From contig CM054180.1 in NCBI GenBank assembly GCA_028829895.1, positions 119,644,473 to 119,708,472 on the forward strand: DNA of 64,000 nucleotides, read 5' to 3'. Positions 11,722 to 22,800 of this stretch are shown here, in pieces. Position numbers and translations under genes: made by a program. Source of the DNA: Sinotaia quadrata (lineage: Eukaryota; Mollusca; Gastropoda; Architaenioglossa; Viviparidae). Each line of letters starts with the position of its first letter. The stretch's first letter is position 1. The notes beneath the pieces are model-generated. The model ran no database searches. It was not told the origin of the DNA and saw only the letters and a program-made list of their open reading frames with translations.

Positions 11722-12864
11722 GCGCGAGCACAACACACACACACACACACACACACACATCTAAATACTTAATATTGCTATATCAATATTCTATCTTGCC
11801 AAGCTTATTCAATATTCTTTGTAAGTATATTTTTGTTTTATTAATGCAAATTTCAGTTCAAATGATAGGCATGCTCGCTAATTAAAATCTCACCATAAGC
11901 TTTATGAACCGTGACTTAAAAAATAATGCTAACAATATGTCCAATATTCTACAAGGCATTAAAACATTTTATCCATATAACAGCAAATCGATATTTTTTA
12001 GCGGATATATTTCTGTTGGTCGCCCGTAAACTAATTAAAATCTAGGACAACTCAATATTTGAGATAAATACTTCCCAGTTGCTCATCCAGCCCCCAAATG
12101 AGCATTCCTCACAAAACATAGAACAAAAAATTGAGAATACATTCATGACATTTATGATTGATTTTTCAGAAAATGCAGATGATAAGAAATGACAAAGATA
12201 AGAAGAGAATTAATAAAGAATTTATTAAAAGAAAATATAAAACAATCAAATCAAGATTTACGTAAGTTACTATTTTAAATAAATGGTCTAGGTATCTCAG
12301 AGAGATCTAGTCTGCCCTAAGAGTTTCTCTTTCTATCTATCAGTTTTCCCCAAAGAATGCTTACCATTCTTTCACAGTTCTTCCTTTAATCTCGTGACAA
12401 AACAGTCCCGTAAAATATTCGGCACAAATAGAGTACACTCAAGACAAAGCAAACTTTAAAGTTAGAACACACCAAAATTAAGCTCGATTGGACACTCAAA
12501 CCTCATTCTGATTGCATTCAAGACGTCCATATGGTAGCTATGATTTTAAAAGAGCAAACAGACAAACACAACCCACAAAAAGGTCATTAATGATGGAAAA
12601 GAAGTTGTTCCATTATGCACTGAACAAGGTAACGTGTCACATTAGGCTGTTTCATTATGGTGTGTGAAATTGTACAATTGAAATTGTGGTTGTGAAAGCA
12701 AGATAGGATAAATTAGAGCAGCTGATGATTACGTTGTGCCAAAACAATAATGCATATGATGCTATGTTGTTCCAAAATAATTTCTTTAAGCTCTATAACT
12801 GGCATGAAACTAATTCAATGTTAGGTAGGAAAATATCGCTTTGCAACATCACCCACCCCACAAG

Positions 12865-13668
12865 AAAACTTCTGTAAATCATCTGCTTTTGCTCTAAGCT
12901 CAACTTCCGTTCAAAGGTGATAAGAAAATGCAACCAACTTAGGACGGAAGTTTTCCATTGTGCAAATTGTTGCCGGACATAAGTGGAGAGTTGGTAACCA
13001 CTACTAAGGAATGATATACATTTTATTTCAGTACCAAAAGTTTGACAAGTCCATAGTCAATAGCACTCAGTAACAAGGCAGCACTCTATGTTTGAATGTA
13101 CTCTAGTCAGCACAGCGAAAGTAATTTTTCATAAAAATTATAGTTGAAGAGCAAATTATTGCAAAAATTATTATACATAACGAGTATATTTCGCAAAAAT
13201 AAAGTAAGAGCCAAATAGTGTTCAACTTTAATGCATTTTTCTAATGCTTTGAAAATCTCATTTAATATGATTTCACAGAGATACATGTTTTATCTTTTAA
13301 ACTGGATTAATAAACATATGTGTAAAAAATTATATATCTAATCATTGTCCATCTCAAGACAAAACAGTGAGGTATCAAAACCAAATGGAACAAGCATGGC
13401 ATAGCCAAAACTAATACAACTTACGTCATGATCTATATTTAGCCAAAACTAATACAACTCACGTCATGATCTATATTTAGCCACTGTACGGTGTCACCCA
13501 CAGGAATGTTGAGTGAGTCAATACCTTCCAATTCCGTTTGAGTTTAATTTCGTTTTGTTACGATTTTTGGTATACATTTATTTAATAAATTTTTTAAAAA
13601 ATCAAAATTTTAAAAAAACAAACAGATGTATGCAAATTAGCATTACATTTTTTAAAATAAGCATTATT
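12865..13668. other. No gene seen; short direct duplication
   Basis: Single-copy AT-rich sequence between repeat A and the lipoxygenase 3' end. It contains a two-copy 38-bp repeat at 13403-13482 (GCCAAAACTAATACAACTTA...). Confidence 0.5.
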
Positions 13669-13674
13669 TTTATT
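13669..13674 (-). terminator. Putative poly(A) signal of the lipoxygenase gene
   Basis: AATAAA on the minus strand, about 106 bases past the stop codon, the first good match downstream. Confidence 0.4.
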
Positions 13675-13779
13675 TTGTTCAAACAAATCCTCCTCCCAAA
13701 GTCTGAATGGCTCAAAATAAGCAAGAACTTGTTTGATAAAACAAGCACTTAAGACAGTTCGGGGTGGGTGGGGGTGTTA

Positions 13780-15801
13780 TTAGATACTAATGGCGTTGGG
13801 CACAGAATCAGGGTCAAGGAATGAGTACGGATGACTGCGTTTCATGTTGCATTCCTTAATTATCTCCCTTATTCGGGCCAGGTCCTGGCAGAACTCCCTC
13901 CAGATTTCCAAAGCTTTCTCCTCAAACAAGAACTGGACTTCAAAGTCGCCCAGACTATTCGTTCCTTTCTGACTGAGAATCTTTGAAAAAATCATGATTT
14001 CCAGACTTGTTGCACGATCAGGTAAAGCTTGCAAAATATCTTTCTCCGTGACCTCTGTCTTGGATTGGGGAGGTCGACCACGGAGCAGTAAAGGGAAGTT
14101 GGCGGGAAACGCGTACTCGTCGTACTGAGCAAAATTAACTGCAGCATGCGCCACGCTGCACGTGTAGATGACGCTTGTAAGGATGGTAATGAGTTGCTCA
14201 TTAGATGTCAAGTGTCCATTTCCGGGCACGCCCAACAATCCGCACCCGCCTTTGCTGCCATTCCGTGGTTTGACGAGCTCACCTACCCACGCCTGAATCT
14301 CTTGGTCCCCGATGAGTTTTTCAGACAAATCGTAGTAGTGATTGACGTAAGATGACGTATATTTCTTGATGGCATTGTACAGGAGTGTGGCATCATTACG
14401 GAAATGGTACTCAGGTAAAATGTTGAAATCATCAAGACCTCTTGCCTTCAAATCCTCCGGCAAGGTACCATGCAAATCCAACCTCCAAAATTTCAACCCC
14501 CTCTTGGTCATTTCTAGTGCTCCAATTCGCCCAGTGTTCATCGTCTTGTCTATAATGCCGTTCTCGGACACAAGTTTTCCCAAGGCGAGTGCATTGATTT
14601 GGATGAGATACAGGAAGTGTGGTGCCAGCAACTTGAAAATCGGATGTGACTGGGACAACTGCCTGTGACTGGCGATGGCGACTCCTTCCATTAATAGATG
14701 TGTCAAACCCAGGTGAGTGAGAGACTGGTGGTATGTGGCATCAGCGTTATTGTACCACATCTTGACCAGCATCCACAACAGTGGTTCTTCATTTGGTAGA
14801 AAGATGGGGTTATTTGGTCCTGGCTGTTGGAACAATTGGATAGCAATGGGTTTCAATTGACTCTTGGAGTTGACAAAGAAGAGTCCGATGGGTACACACA
14901 CCATATAACCGTCTCGACATGGCACACCTTCCAGAATTTTTAAATCGCAGAGAAAAAGACGCTTTTGGTCCAAAGCTTCACGTATGGTCAACCCTTCCAG
15001 CATTGGCCTCAGCATGGCGTCTGTCACGGGGAGCTTGTCTGGAATTTCCCGGCACAATTCAATCACTGAGGGATTCAAACCGTTGAGCCGTTGAAGTCCG
15101 AAGTACACGTCATCCTGCCATCGATCTGCTCCATCTGGCTTAGGGAACGTGTCAAGGACATAGACGTTGTACAGGTCATCAAGACTTTTCCATTCCCCTG
15201 TCATCAGTTTGACAAACCTACTTGCAATCTGAGACACTATGACAGATTTGATAAAGTCAAATGTCAAGTCGGTGGAAAATTCTTCATCGGGTGGAAGAGA
15301 CTTGACTTGGACTGGCATTCCTGGCAGCTTCTGATCATACACGTAAGTTTTTCTCTTTTCTTCTAACTCCATTTTACGCTGTTCTTCGTTGTCGTCGAAC
15401 TGCGGCAGTGACGTGTCGAGCAATTTGATGACGTAGTGCCAGTTGTCCTTGATCCAGCGAAACACGGGGAAAACGAACTTCTCGCGCGTGTCTCTTTTCT
15501 CCACGACAATCGTATCGACGTACCAGTCGTCGTTAAGACCATTGTCGTCACGCCATACCTCCACTTTAGCAATGGCGCCTTTCAACTGACTCACCGCGTT
15601 CTTGGGCACCTGGAACTGGTCGACTGATGCCCGCTCGAAGTCGTTGCGGAGGAAATTGTCCAGGAGGAGTTCTTTCGATGAGTTGCCGAAAGTGTCGTGC
15701 AGCACTATGCGCACGTTAGCGTCCGTGCCTGCGTTTCTGTGGTCACCTGTATGCACGTCAATGATGTACTGGATTGACGAAGTCGCGAGCAATGACGTCA
15801 T
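13780..15801 (-). CDS. ALOX5-like: Animal lipoxygenase (PLAT + LOX), single coding exon
   Basis: A non-heme iron dioxygenase that puts a hydroperoxide on polyunsaturated fatty acids such as arachidonate. The product is 673 aa, the size of vertebrate 5-lipoxygenase. Residues ~10-115 form the PLAT/C2-like membrane-binding domain (IDVHTGDHRNAGTDANV, later DDWYVD). The catalytic domain follows. Iron ligands are H363 and H368 in HQSLTHLGLTH, H552 and N556 in HAAVN, and the C-terminal I673 (NAISI); all five are present. The start is ATG 15801 (context ACAACAATGA). The frame stays open 72 bases further upstream but offers no ATG there. There is no frameshift or internal stop. Vertebrate ALOX genes have many coding introns, so the single coding exon is notable. 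Regio- and stereospecificity cannot be fixed by eye; it could be a 5-, 8-, 11- or 12-type enzyme. Confidence 0.95.
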   Translation of the reverse strand: MTSLLATSSIQYIIDVHTGDHRNAGTDANVRIVLHDTFGNSSKELLLDNFLRNDFERASVDQFQVPKNAVSQLKGAIAKVEVWRDDNGLNDDWYVDTIVVEKRDTREKFVFPVFRWIKDNWHYVIKLLDTSLPQFDDNEEQRKMELEEKRKTYVYDQKLPGMPVQVKSLPPDEEFSTDLTFDFIKSVIVSQIASRFVKLMTGEWKSLDDLYNVYVLDTFPKPDGADRWQDDVYFGLQRLNGLNPSVIELCREIPDKLPVTDAMLRPMLEGLTIREALDQKRLFLCDLKILEGVPCRDGYMVCVPIGLFFVNSKSQLKPIAIQLFQQPGPNNPIFLPNEEPLLWMLVKMWYNNADATYHQSLTHLGLTHLLMEGVAIASHRQLSQSHPIFKLLAPHFLYLIQINALALGKLVSENGIIDKTMNTGRIGALEMTKRGLKFWRLDLHGTLPEDLKARGLDDFNILPEYHFRNDATLLYNAIKKYTSSYVNHYYDLSEKLIGDQEIQAWVGELVKPRNGSKGGCGLLGVPGNGHLTSNEQLITILTSVIYTCSVAHAAVNFAQYDEYAFPANFPLLLRGRPPQSKTEVTEKDILQALPDRATSLEIMIFSKILSQKGTNSLGDFEVQFLFEEKALEIWREFCQDLARIREIIKECNMKRSHPYSFLDPDSVPNAISI

Positions 15802-15907
15802 TGTTGTGCAATGCCTAGCGTTATTCTGATACAGGCAGAATTGCTCCAATTCGGCTAAGTATATAACTAACAAATATTATTCAAAGTTCAAGAAGTGCCG
15901 TTTAGAG

Positions 15908-17471
15908 CTGAAATGAAAGAAGACAAAAATGTAAAGAAACATGTCATCTTCGAAATAGAAATGGCAAATGATTACTTGTAAATAAATAAGCAAAAGCAAT
16001 GTCCCAAAGCATTGTAAATCCACGCAGCACAACGGCATGAAGCAATAAGTTCTATGTAATGGAATGTTAAAGTTTAGAATGTGACACTTCTGACTGATTA
16101 AAATACATTAATTATTAATTAATTAATTATTAATTTACAGTAATGGATTCATGCCTTTTCAATTTCAATGTTGATTAGGAAGTTCTATCCCATGATCATA
16201 TTTCCATGGCGCCTCCTTCGGGCACTGACCACATTTGGTCACCATGCCATACATCAAAAAGCGTTGCCACTCAGAAATCAAAACATTATAGAACAAAAGC
16301 AATATTAAAAGCATATGTCCTCGGCTGTTCAGAAAACACAGAACTATTTAGTTTTGTATGCGTCCCTCTGTTAAGGTCAATGAAATGCAACAGCTTTGCT
16401 GAATGTATGCGGGAAGGGCAAGTAATAATTGGAGTGGTAAGTTAGACACGGCAGAAAATGTGAAAACAAGAGGATATAGGTCTTTTTAGAAACAGGCTTT
16501 CTTTTAGTTATTTATATTTTTCAGGTACAAAACTACCAGCAGTCAGGGACGATAATTCTACAATTGCAAGCAGCTAACAAACGAATAATGTTTCGTTATT
16601 TGAGTTAATGTTCCTGAAAATATAGGCTTCTTTTCAAAAGCTTCTCCTAACTATACTTCATTGGCTATGTAAATAATGTACATTCAGACACTTTTGTAGA
16701 GGATTTGGTTGAATTAGGTCTTGGACATGCGTGCTGACGTGTGGTTGATTCATTGCAACATTTCTATCATTAATATTTGCCTTCATTTTGCCTTCAAATT
16801 GGATATCCTTATGGTTTTGCATTTTGCTTTATGCTACTTTCTTTTCGCACAAGTGTTTTCTACCACCACCACCATCACTATCGTTATAACCACCATTATC
16901 AACAGGAACATCGCACAATTGTGTAAAAGTTAATTGTTTTATTCTAGAAATAGTAAAGCAAGTTTAAGGGAATTTTTTGTACTGTATTATATTTTAATAG
17001 TTCTATTCTAAAGAAAACTATGACTCTCCAAAAAAAATGCAAATAAATATTTAGTGTGGAAAAAGTCCTGTCTTTTCGTGTATAAGTTGGTACTAAATTG
17101 AACACGTTTGTTAATATATACATGCGTGCATGTGTGTTGTACATTTGCGCGTCTTAATGAAATGACGTAAATACAACAACAACAACACTCTCGCAAGATC
17201 TGCACGTGATGAAATAATTTGCGTTATTTATGCCCTTAAATGTACTATTATTGCACTTCTTTTAAGGTCGTGAGAAGAAATTTCGACTAAACCTAGTACT
17301 GTTGTATGCTGTAAAGAATACATCTCAAATGGCACTTTTAACGAAAGGTAACAGTTTGCTTTACTTTATAATTGAAAATGAGGGCCTGAAATAAATTTTA
17401 AAAGAAATAAAACACACAGAAAGTGCAAATTATGTCCACCAGCACAAGTAAAAGGATTTTTTAAACATTAC
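15908..17471 (-). other. Putative 5' UTR intron of the lipoxygenase gene
   Basis: The 3' end on the minus strand is a strong acceptor (TTTTTGTCTTCTTTCATTTCAG at 15929-15908, then CTCTAAACGG). A matching donor, CGAGAG/GTAATG, lies at 17471-17466. No coding signal is seen inside. An ATTAATTAATTAA palindrome lies near 16110-16135. Confidence 0.4.
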
Positions 17472-17555
17472 CTCTCGAAAATGGCGAACGGTGCTTGGGT
17501 AATAGGAAAAATAAAATGTATGCCCGGTCTAGCCTGGTTTAGCCCGGTCTAACCC
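17472..17555 (-). other. Putative non-coding first exon of the lipoxygenase gene
   Basis: It lies between a TATA box (17586-17579) and a GTAATG donor. It contains no ATG on the minus strand and carries three or four short CCCGGTCTAGCC-like repeats (plus strand 17523-17561). The transcription start is placed about 25-30 bases after the TATA box by rule only. Confidence 0.35.
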
Positions 17556-17578
17556 GGTCTGCTGCAGGGTCGCTCCAG

Positions 17579-17586
17579 CTTTTATA
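17579..17586 (-). promoter_or_regulatory. TATA box, likely lipoxygenase promoter
   Basis: TATAAAAG on the minus strand in a locally GC-richer context (GGCTC before, CTGGAGCG after). It is oriented toward the lipoxygenase gene and lies 134 bases from the start of repeat copy B. Confidence 0.45.
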
Positions 17587-18830
17587 GAGCCGAGCGCACT
17601 GAATGGGGAGGAGGGGGGAACAGGGACCATCAGTAGATGAATGGTATCTCTTGCATGACTCTGCCAAAAGTCGTTCGCCAAGTTACCCGATCATTAAACC
17701 GGAAAATAGGGTGGGGCCTAGTCACGGGAAGGCGTGACCAAAATTGCGTCAAATTTGGAAACTGAGGGTGAACATGGCGCTGTGTTTTATTGCTATTCAA
17801 AGAAAACTAGCATTCATAACTTTCTTAGTGACCGATTAAAATTTGCCCCAAATATAAGAGAGTGAAAATAACGCTTTTAAGTTTTCGCACCAATCAGAGA
17901 TTAACAGTAAGTCCTTAATCAAATTATGTAGCTTGAGCAATGCTTCAATTCAATTTTACTTTAATCTTAAAATTATAGATTTAAGTCTAACACCAAACCA
18001 TGTAACCGAGCACAGTATACAGAAAACATACAGCACATAAATTAGTCGTCAGCAATGACCATACAGAAACAAGTCAGTTCTACCGCTAGAGACGTCATGG
18101 AGTCGGCAAAAACTACACAACACAATTAATTCATAAGAAGTGCTATAAGTGATTTTGACCTTGGCTATCCTAACATCCGTTTAAAGTACAGTGCAGTGCT
18201 ATACATGTGTTATCAAAGGAAGAAACTTTGCGTAAATTAGCGTGCCTCTTTCAGAAAGAAAAGACGATTTTCTCCCCAAAGTTTTGGTAACTATGTTCAA
18301 CACTGTGCTCAATATTCGAGTTCGGTAGGGGTGAAACAAAACTCATTTCTTTCTTATGGACTACAAGAAAAATACACGTGTGATGCTTAAGAGTCTCTCT
18401 TGCATAACGTAAAGAAGATTAATGTAGAGGTGTAGATAGCCATTTATTTTTTCACGTTTTTCGTGGGCTAAGTCTGACGGAAGGGACTATTTCCTACTCG
18501 GAAGCATAAAAATGTAGTTGCGTGCACAACTGACTAACGGATGGTGGCGGGAGGGGTGAGATGAGTGATTCCAGTTAGCTGATACTTGAAGTAGTATAAA
18601 TAGCCAGTCAAACACTTTTCCAATTAATTGCAATCAATGTTCGAAGTCTACACTTCATCAATAGCAGGAGCTCGAGCAAGCCTTGCACCGTACCCTGAAA
18701 CACGTGTGAAACCTTGCTTTTGCGGTGAAGACACATCTCGCCATCCAGACACGCTTTCGTGTGTAGAGTACCGAAGTATCGTGCATAAAACGCACACATA
18801 CTTCTAGGAAAACGAAAACTGTAGAAACAG

Positions 18831-18976
<146 letters not shown>

Positions 18977-19570
18977 AAGACAGAGATGTAAGAGGAGATA
19001 TTTTGAAAACCAAGCGGTAGACGTGGCAGGTTACTTATTTTTGCAATAGAATGAATCAAAAATATATAATTCAAGACAGAAGCAAAATCCGTTACGTAAT
19101 TTCCCATGTGCAAATCTTCCTTTCAATATTTAATTTTAGATCATGCAGGTCTACATTGAAGAGAGAGAAGAGAGAATAAAAGATGCACATACTGACGAAG
19201 TAACAATGTCACGTGACAGATCCGGGGAGCAGGAGATGGTCGCACAAATACCTCGTAAGCAATTTGCTCAAAATCCGAAGAGAAATAAAATTTTCTCTCT
19301 TTTGGGGAAAACCTCTCTATTCCCAACAATGAATCTGTATTTTCGAAAATGCCTGTGGAAAAGATCTTGACCTTTATCACATATCATGGTTCTCGATTAC
19401 AAAATTGCATTCGTAAAAATGCCTCCCTTGTGTAGAAAAAAAAACAACTTTTAAATGTACGCTTGTTCGATGATGTGTTAAACTGATTAAAAGAATATGA
19501 ATACAATTTTCAGGAATGAAAAATTTTGTTCTGTTGAAATCACCCTTAGCAAACGTAGAGCCAAAGCTAC

Positions 19571-19762
19571 AGAAGCAATCAGGTCATGGTGTAATGCAGA
19601 GGCAGACTTACACTCAAAGTACTCAAACAGCGACAGAAGCAATCTGGTCATGGTGTAATGCAGAGGCAGACTTACACTCAAAGTACGCAAACAGCGACAG
19701 AAGCAATCTGGTCATGGTGTAATGCAGAGGCAGAATTACACTCAAAGTACTCAAAAAGCGAC
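19571..19762. repeat. 64-bp internal tandem block, three copies
   Basis: The block AGAAGCAATCTGGTCATGGT... repeats every 64 bases. Copy D has two copies (from about 61137); copies A and C have one. Confidence 0.8.
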
Positions 19763-20110
19763 TGAAAAATACAAATAAGACACGACTACGTAACAAGCAC
19801 ATTACTATTCAACTCCTTGCCTACAACTGGAAAACAGGATTTAAAAATAAGAAAGTATTCAAATTCCAACATAAATACGCTAAGTGGGGTCTCTCATCCC
19901 ACTTCTATTCATGCACGACCAGAAGATACTTTCAAAGAGTATTTTTATTTTGATGAAAATTATTTCGCTTTAATAGACTGCTAACATTGGAATGCATTGT
20001 GTGTAGCATTCTTCCCTCTGTCGGAGGTAAGGATATTAAGACTACTTTGCATATGCTCGGAATACATATAACCGGTGTACATACAAATGAATGGATGGAT
20101 GGAAAAATAG

Positions 20111-20235
<125 letters not shown>

Positions 20236-20581
20236 TTCTTTATTATTTGTGCAATTCAATGATTGCATGCGTGCACGTTTCATGCCACTGCATACAATGA
20301 CGTCAATTTGACAATTTTAAAATGCACCTCCATTCCGTTCTTCTCCAACGAATAGATGATCTGCCCCATAACGACAGTCCATGCGTACATATGTAGTTTG
20401 GAATAAGTGGATTCAAAGAATTACATATAGTAATATAGTAAGTAAGCGAATTGTTCCTCTGAGAATGGATCACAAGTAAAGACTTGTTTTCCAAACTTCA
20501 TAGTTCGAGTTACGACTTTTGCAAATACACGCCCACATCGCTAGCCGGTCTCAATATGACCGCTAACACTATCAATCTTTC

Positions 20582-20584
<3 letters not shown>

Positions 20585-20639
<55 letters not shown>

Positions 20640-20720
20640 GCGCTCATTTTGTCATTTCTTTTTCTGTTTTTGTTGCTCTTATTTTTTGTATATATTTATT
20701 TTCTTTCTCTCTTATAACAC

Positions 20721-20800
<80 letters not shown>

Positions 20801-20856
20801 ACACACTCACACACACATAATATGTGCGCACACCAAACACACACACACACACACAC
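20585..20856. repeat. Facing (GT)n and (CA)n tracts of copy B
   Basis: GT at 20585-20638 and CA/CG-rich CA at 20722-20818 and 20837-20858 are separated by about 80 bases of unique sequence. The two tracts are complementary and could pair as a hairpin. Confidence 0.85.
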
Positions 20857-20910
20857 ACCTACCTAAATACTTAATACTGCTATATCAATGTTCTATCTTG
20901 CCAAGCTTAT

Positions 20911-22800
20911 TGTCACGGGTCGCCTATGTTGTAGTTGTTGTCTGACTGTCGCTGGCCCCTGTCTCCTTCTCGGTCAAAGGGGGTGGGGTCAGGTCAGTTA
21001 CCGTGACTTGCCGGGATCACATCGAACGATCAGATGTTGATGATCATTCTCACACTCAGACACCACGAATAGTTTTGTGGGGGTTAGGATTAGCTTTATT
21101 CTGAGATGTGGGGTAAAATGTGAAAGCCAGCGTGTATGTATGAATGCGGGATGAATGTATTTTGAGGGACCGACAGAATGAACGAACAAACAACCGTAGC
21201 ACCGCACTTACACCACAGAGGGAGAGAGAAAAACCCAACTCTTGATGAAGAGTTAAAAAAAGAAGAAATTTATTCTAACAACTTGGGGCTAATTCTCTCG
21301 TACGGTGTTAGTCATTCATTCAAAAAAATACATCCGCTCGGCAACATTCATGGGATAGGGGGAAAAAGAAAGAAAGAAAGAACAATGGATATGATAAATA
21401 GTATAAAATTTTAAAATAAAACCTTAAACAGTGATGAACATTCTCTACTATTGCCAATATTACGTGGCACAATATTTTGGGCGTAGCCCGATACAAAATA
21501 CACTAGCGGTAATGACCGCAAAAATTTATCTCATCTTTAAAGAATAAATGTCTTAAAAATAGTGGGTGAAAAACCCAACGTCAATGAATGTTAATTTTAA
21601 ACTCCACAAATATTCATCCAATCTCTAATTACTTGTTAAAATCAAAGTTAAATGTTTATACTCTAACTATCCTACCTAAATGAATGCACCCTGAGAAAAG
21701 TTCTTCTACTTACTAATTTCAAAGAAAGAAAACGCACGTCTGCGTGACGAAAAATAAACGTAGTGGTATTGGCCAATAACTAGGAAATCACGATGGTACC
21801 GCAGATAATGTACGTAGTACATTCGACGAGTTGAGGTTGTAGAACCGTCAGGCCTCGTTGACTGGCACCAGGCTGATGAACCCGGTGGCCCTTTCGCGTT
21901 GATAAACGCCGAAAGTATAACTCTTAACTCCTCGCTGAAGAATAGCGGGCGAAGTTATATTGATGAGTGGTGGTGAATATCTTTCTCCCGACCCAGTCTT
22001 GTCCCGTCAGCACTTGGCGCAAAGTCACTGATGGACAACCACTGTCCAGGTTTCGGTCCCAACGTATAATACTGGCATCCGACGCAGGTTACCATAAAAG
22101 AGTTGGGTGCGACAAAACACACCTCCAACACTGTATAATACGTGGAAGATATTCTGGTCTTTCTTCCCCGATTGACGAGAATAGAAAAGACGGTTCGGAC
22201 TCGGTGTAGGCGAACCATATACGACCTCACACCTCTCTGTAGTCCAGAACATACACACACACACTGATTCAAAATGGTCGGGTGAATCCTTTTATTCTTT
22301 CCCTCCCAGAAAAAAAATAACTCATCAGTCATGACTGCTTAGGCCATTGTTCTCGGGTTTTGGTGCATTCATTCTAAGGGTGCATTGACTAAGAAAATAG
22401 TTCCTAACTAAATTTATATGTAAGGACTAAAATCTGACTAAATGCAACTTCTATCTATTGTTAAAATGACTATCCAACCTTAACATAAAAAGACATACAA
22501 GTGATTTTAATTATAAAAGTAAAATTACAAAATAAGTATTCACACTCTCAAACACTCTGACAAAGCATGAACATAGTACCACTCGCTCATTAATACATTG
22601 GAAAAGTGTACACAAAATAAGCAAAAGCCCTGACAGCAATTGGGAACGAACTTGCTGTCAGCACCATTTAATTAACCTTTCACCTTAACCCGCAGATGAA
22701 CCTGAGAGCGTGTCCCGAACGGGCCACGTATGGACAAGGGGGAGACAATTCACAGGGACAAAAATAAATTTTCTGATTACCCCCTCCCATCCCCGTGACA
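20911..22800 (+). mobile_element. Probable solo LTR (1,890 bp) with 5-bp target duplication
   Basis: The insertion begins TGTCACGGG and ends CCCGTGACA, a 9-bp terminal inverted repeat with the TG...CA ends of LTRs. It is flanked by CTTAT on both sides, and copy C shows the uninterrupted site CCAAGCTTATCCAAT. Length, ends and 5-bp duplication fit a solo LTR of a Ty3/gypsy or BEL-type element. A TATAAAA at 21402-21409 and A-rich signals suggest plus orientation. No coding domain is recognised inside. A cut-and-paste transposon with 5-bp duplications (Transib-like) is the main alternative. Confidence 0.75.

Larger units (their letters stand above)
8121..12864 (+). repeat. 5.16-kb repeat unit, copy A (variant I)
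   Basis: Near-identical by eye to copies B, C and D. It begins at the unit border used in the C-D array (GGCAAAAATTTATGGAG) and stops at CACCCACCCCACAAG, about 390 bases short of a full unit. Variant I features are an extra internal duplication of about 110 bp (9733-9843), a short CACCCCATTACTTCCAGG segment at about 9930, and a single copy of the 64-bp block at 10612. No protein family was recognised in any frame. Embedded microsatellites are GA (9979-10021), GACA/GACG/GATG/GATA (11016-11143), GT (11494-11567), TA (11672-11720) and CA (11733-11758). Confidence 0.9.

Noticed and set aside
15802..15873. 24-codon N-terminal extension of the lipoxygenase
   Set aside because: No ATG upstream of 15801; the PLAT domain begins about ten residues after the chosen Met, as in the family.
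21955..22332. 125-codon frame inside the LTR-like insertion
   Set aside because: No domain, and LTRs normally carry no genes.
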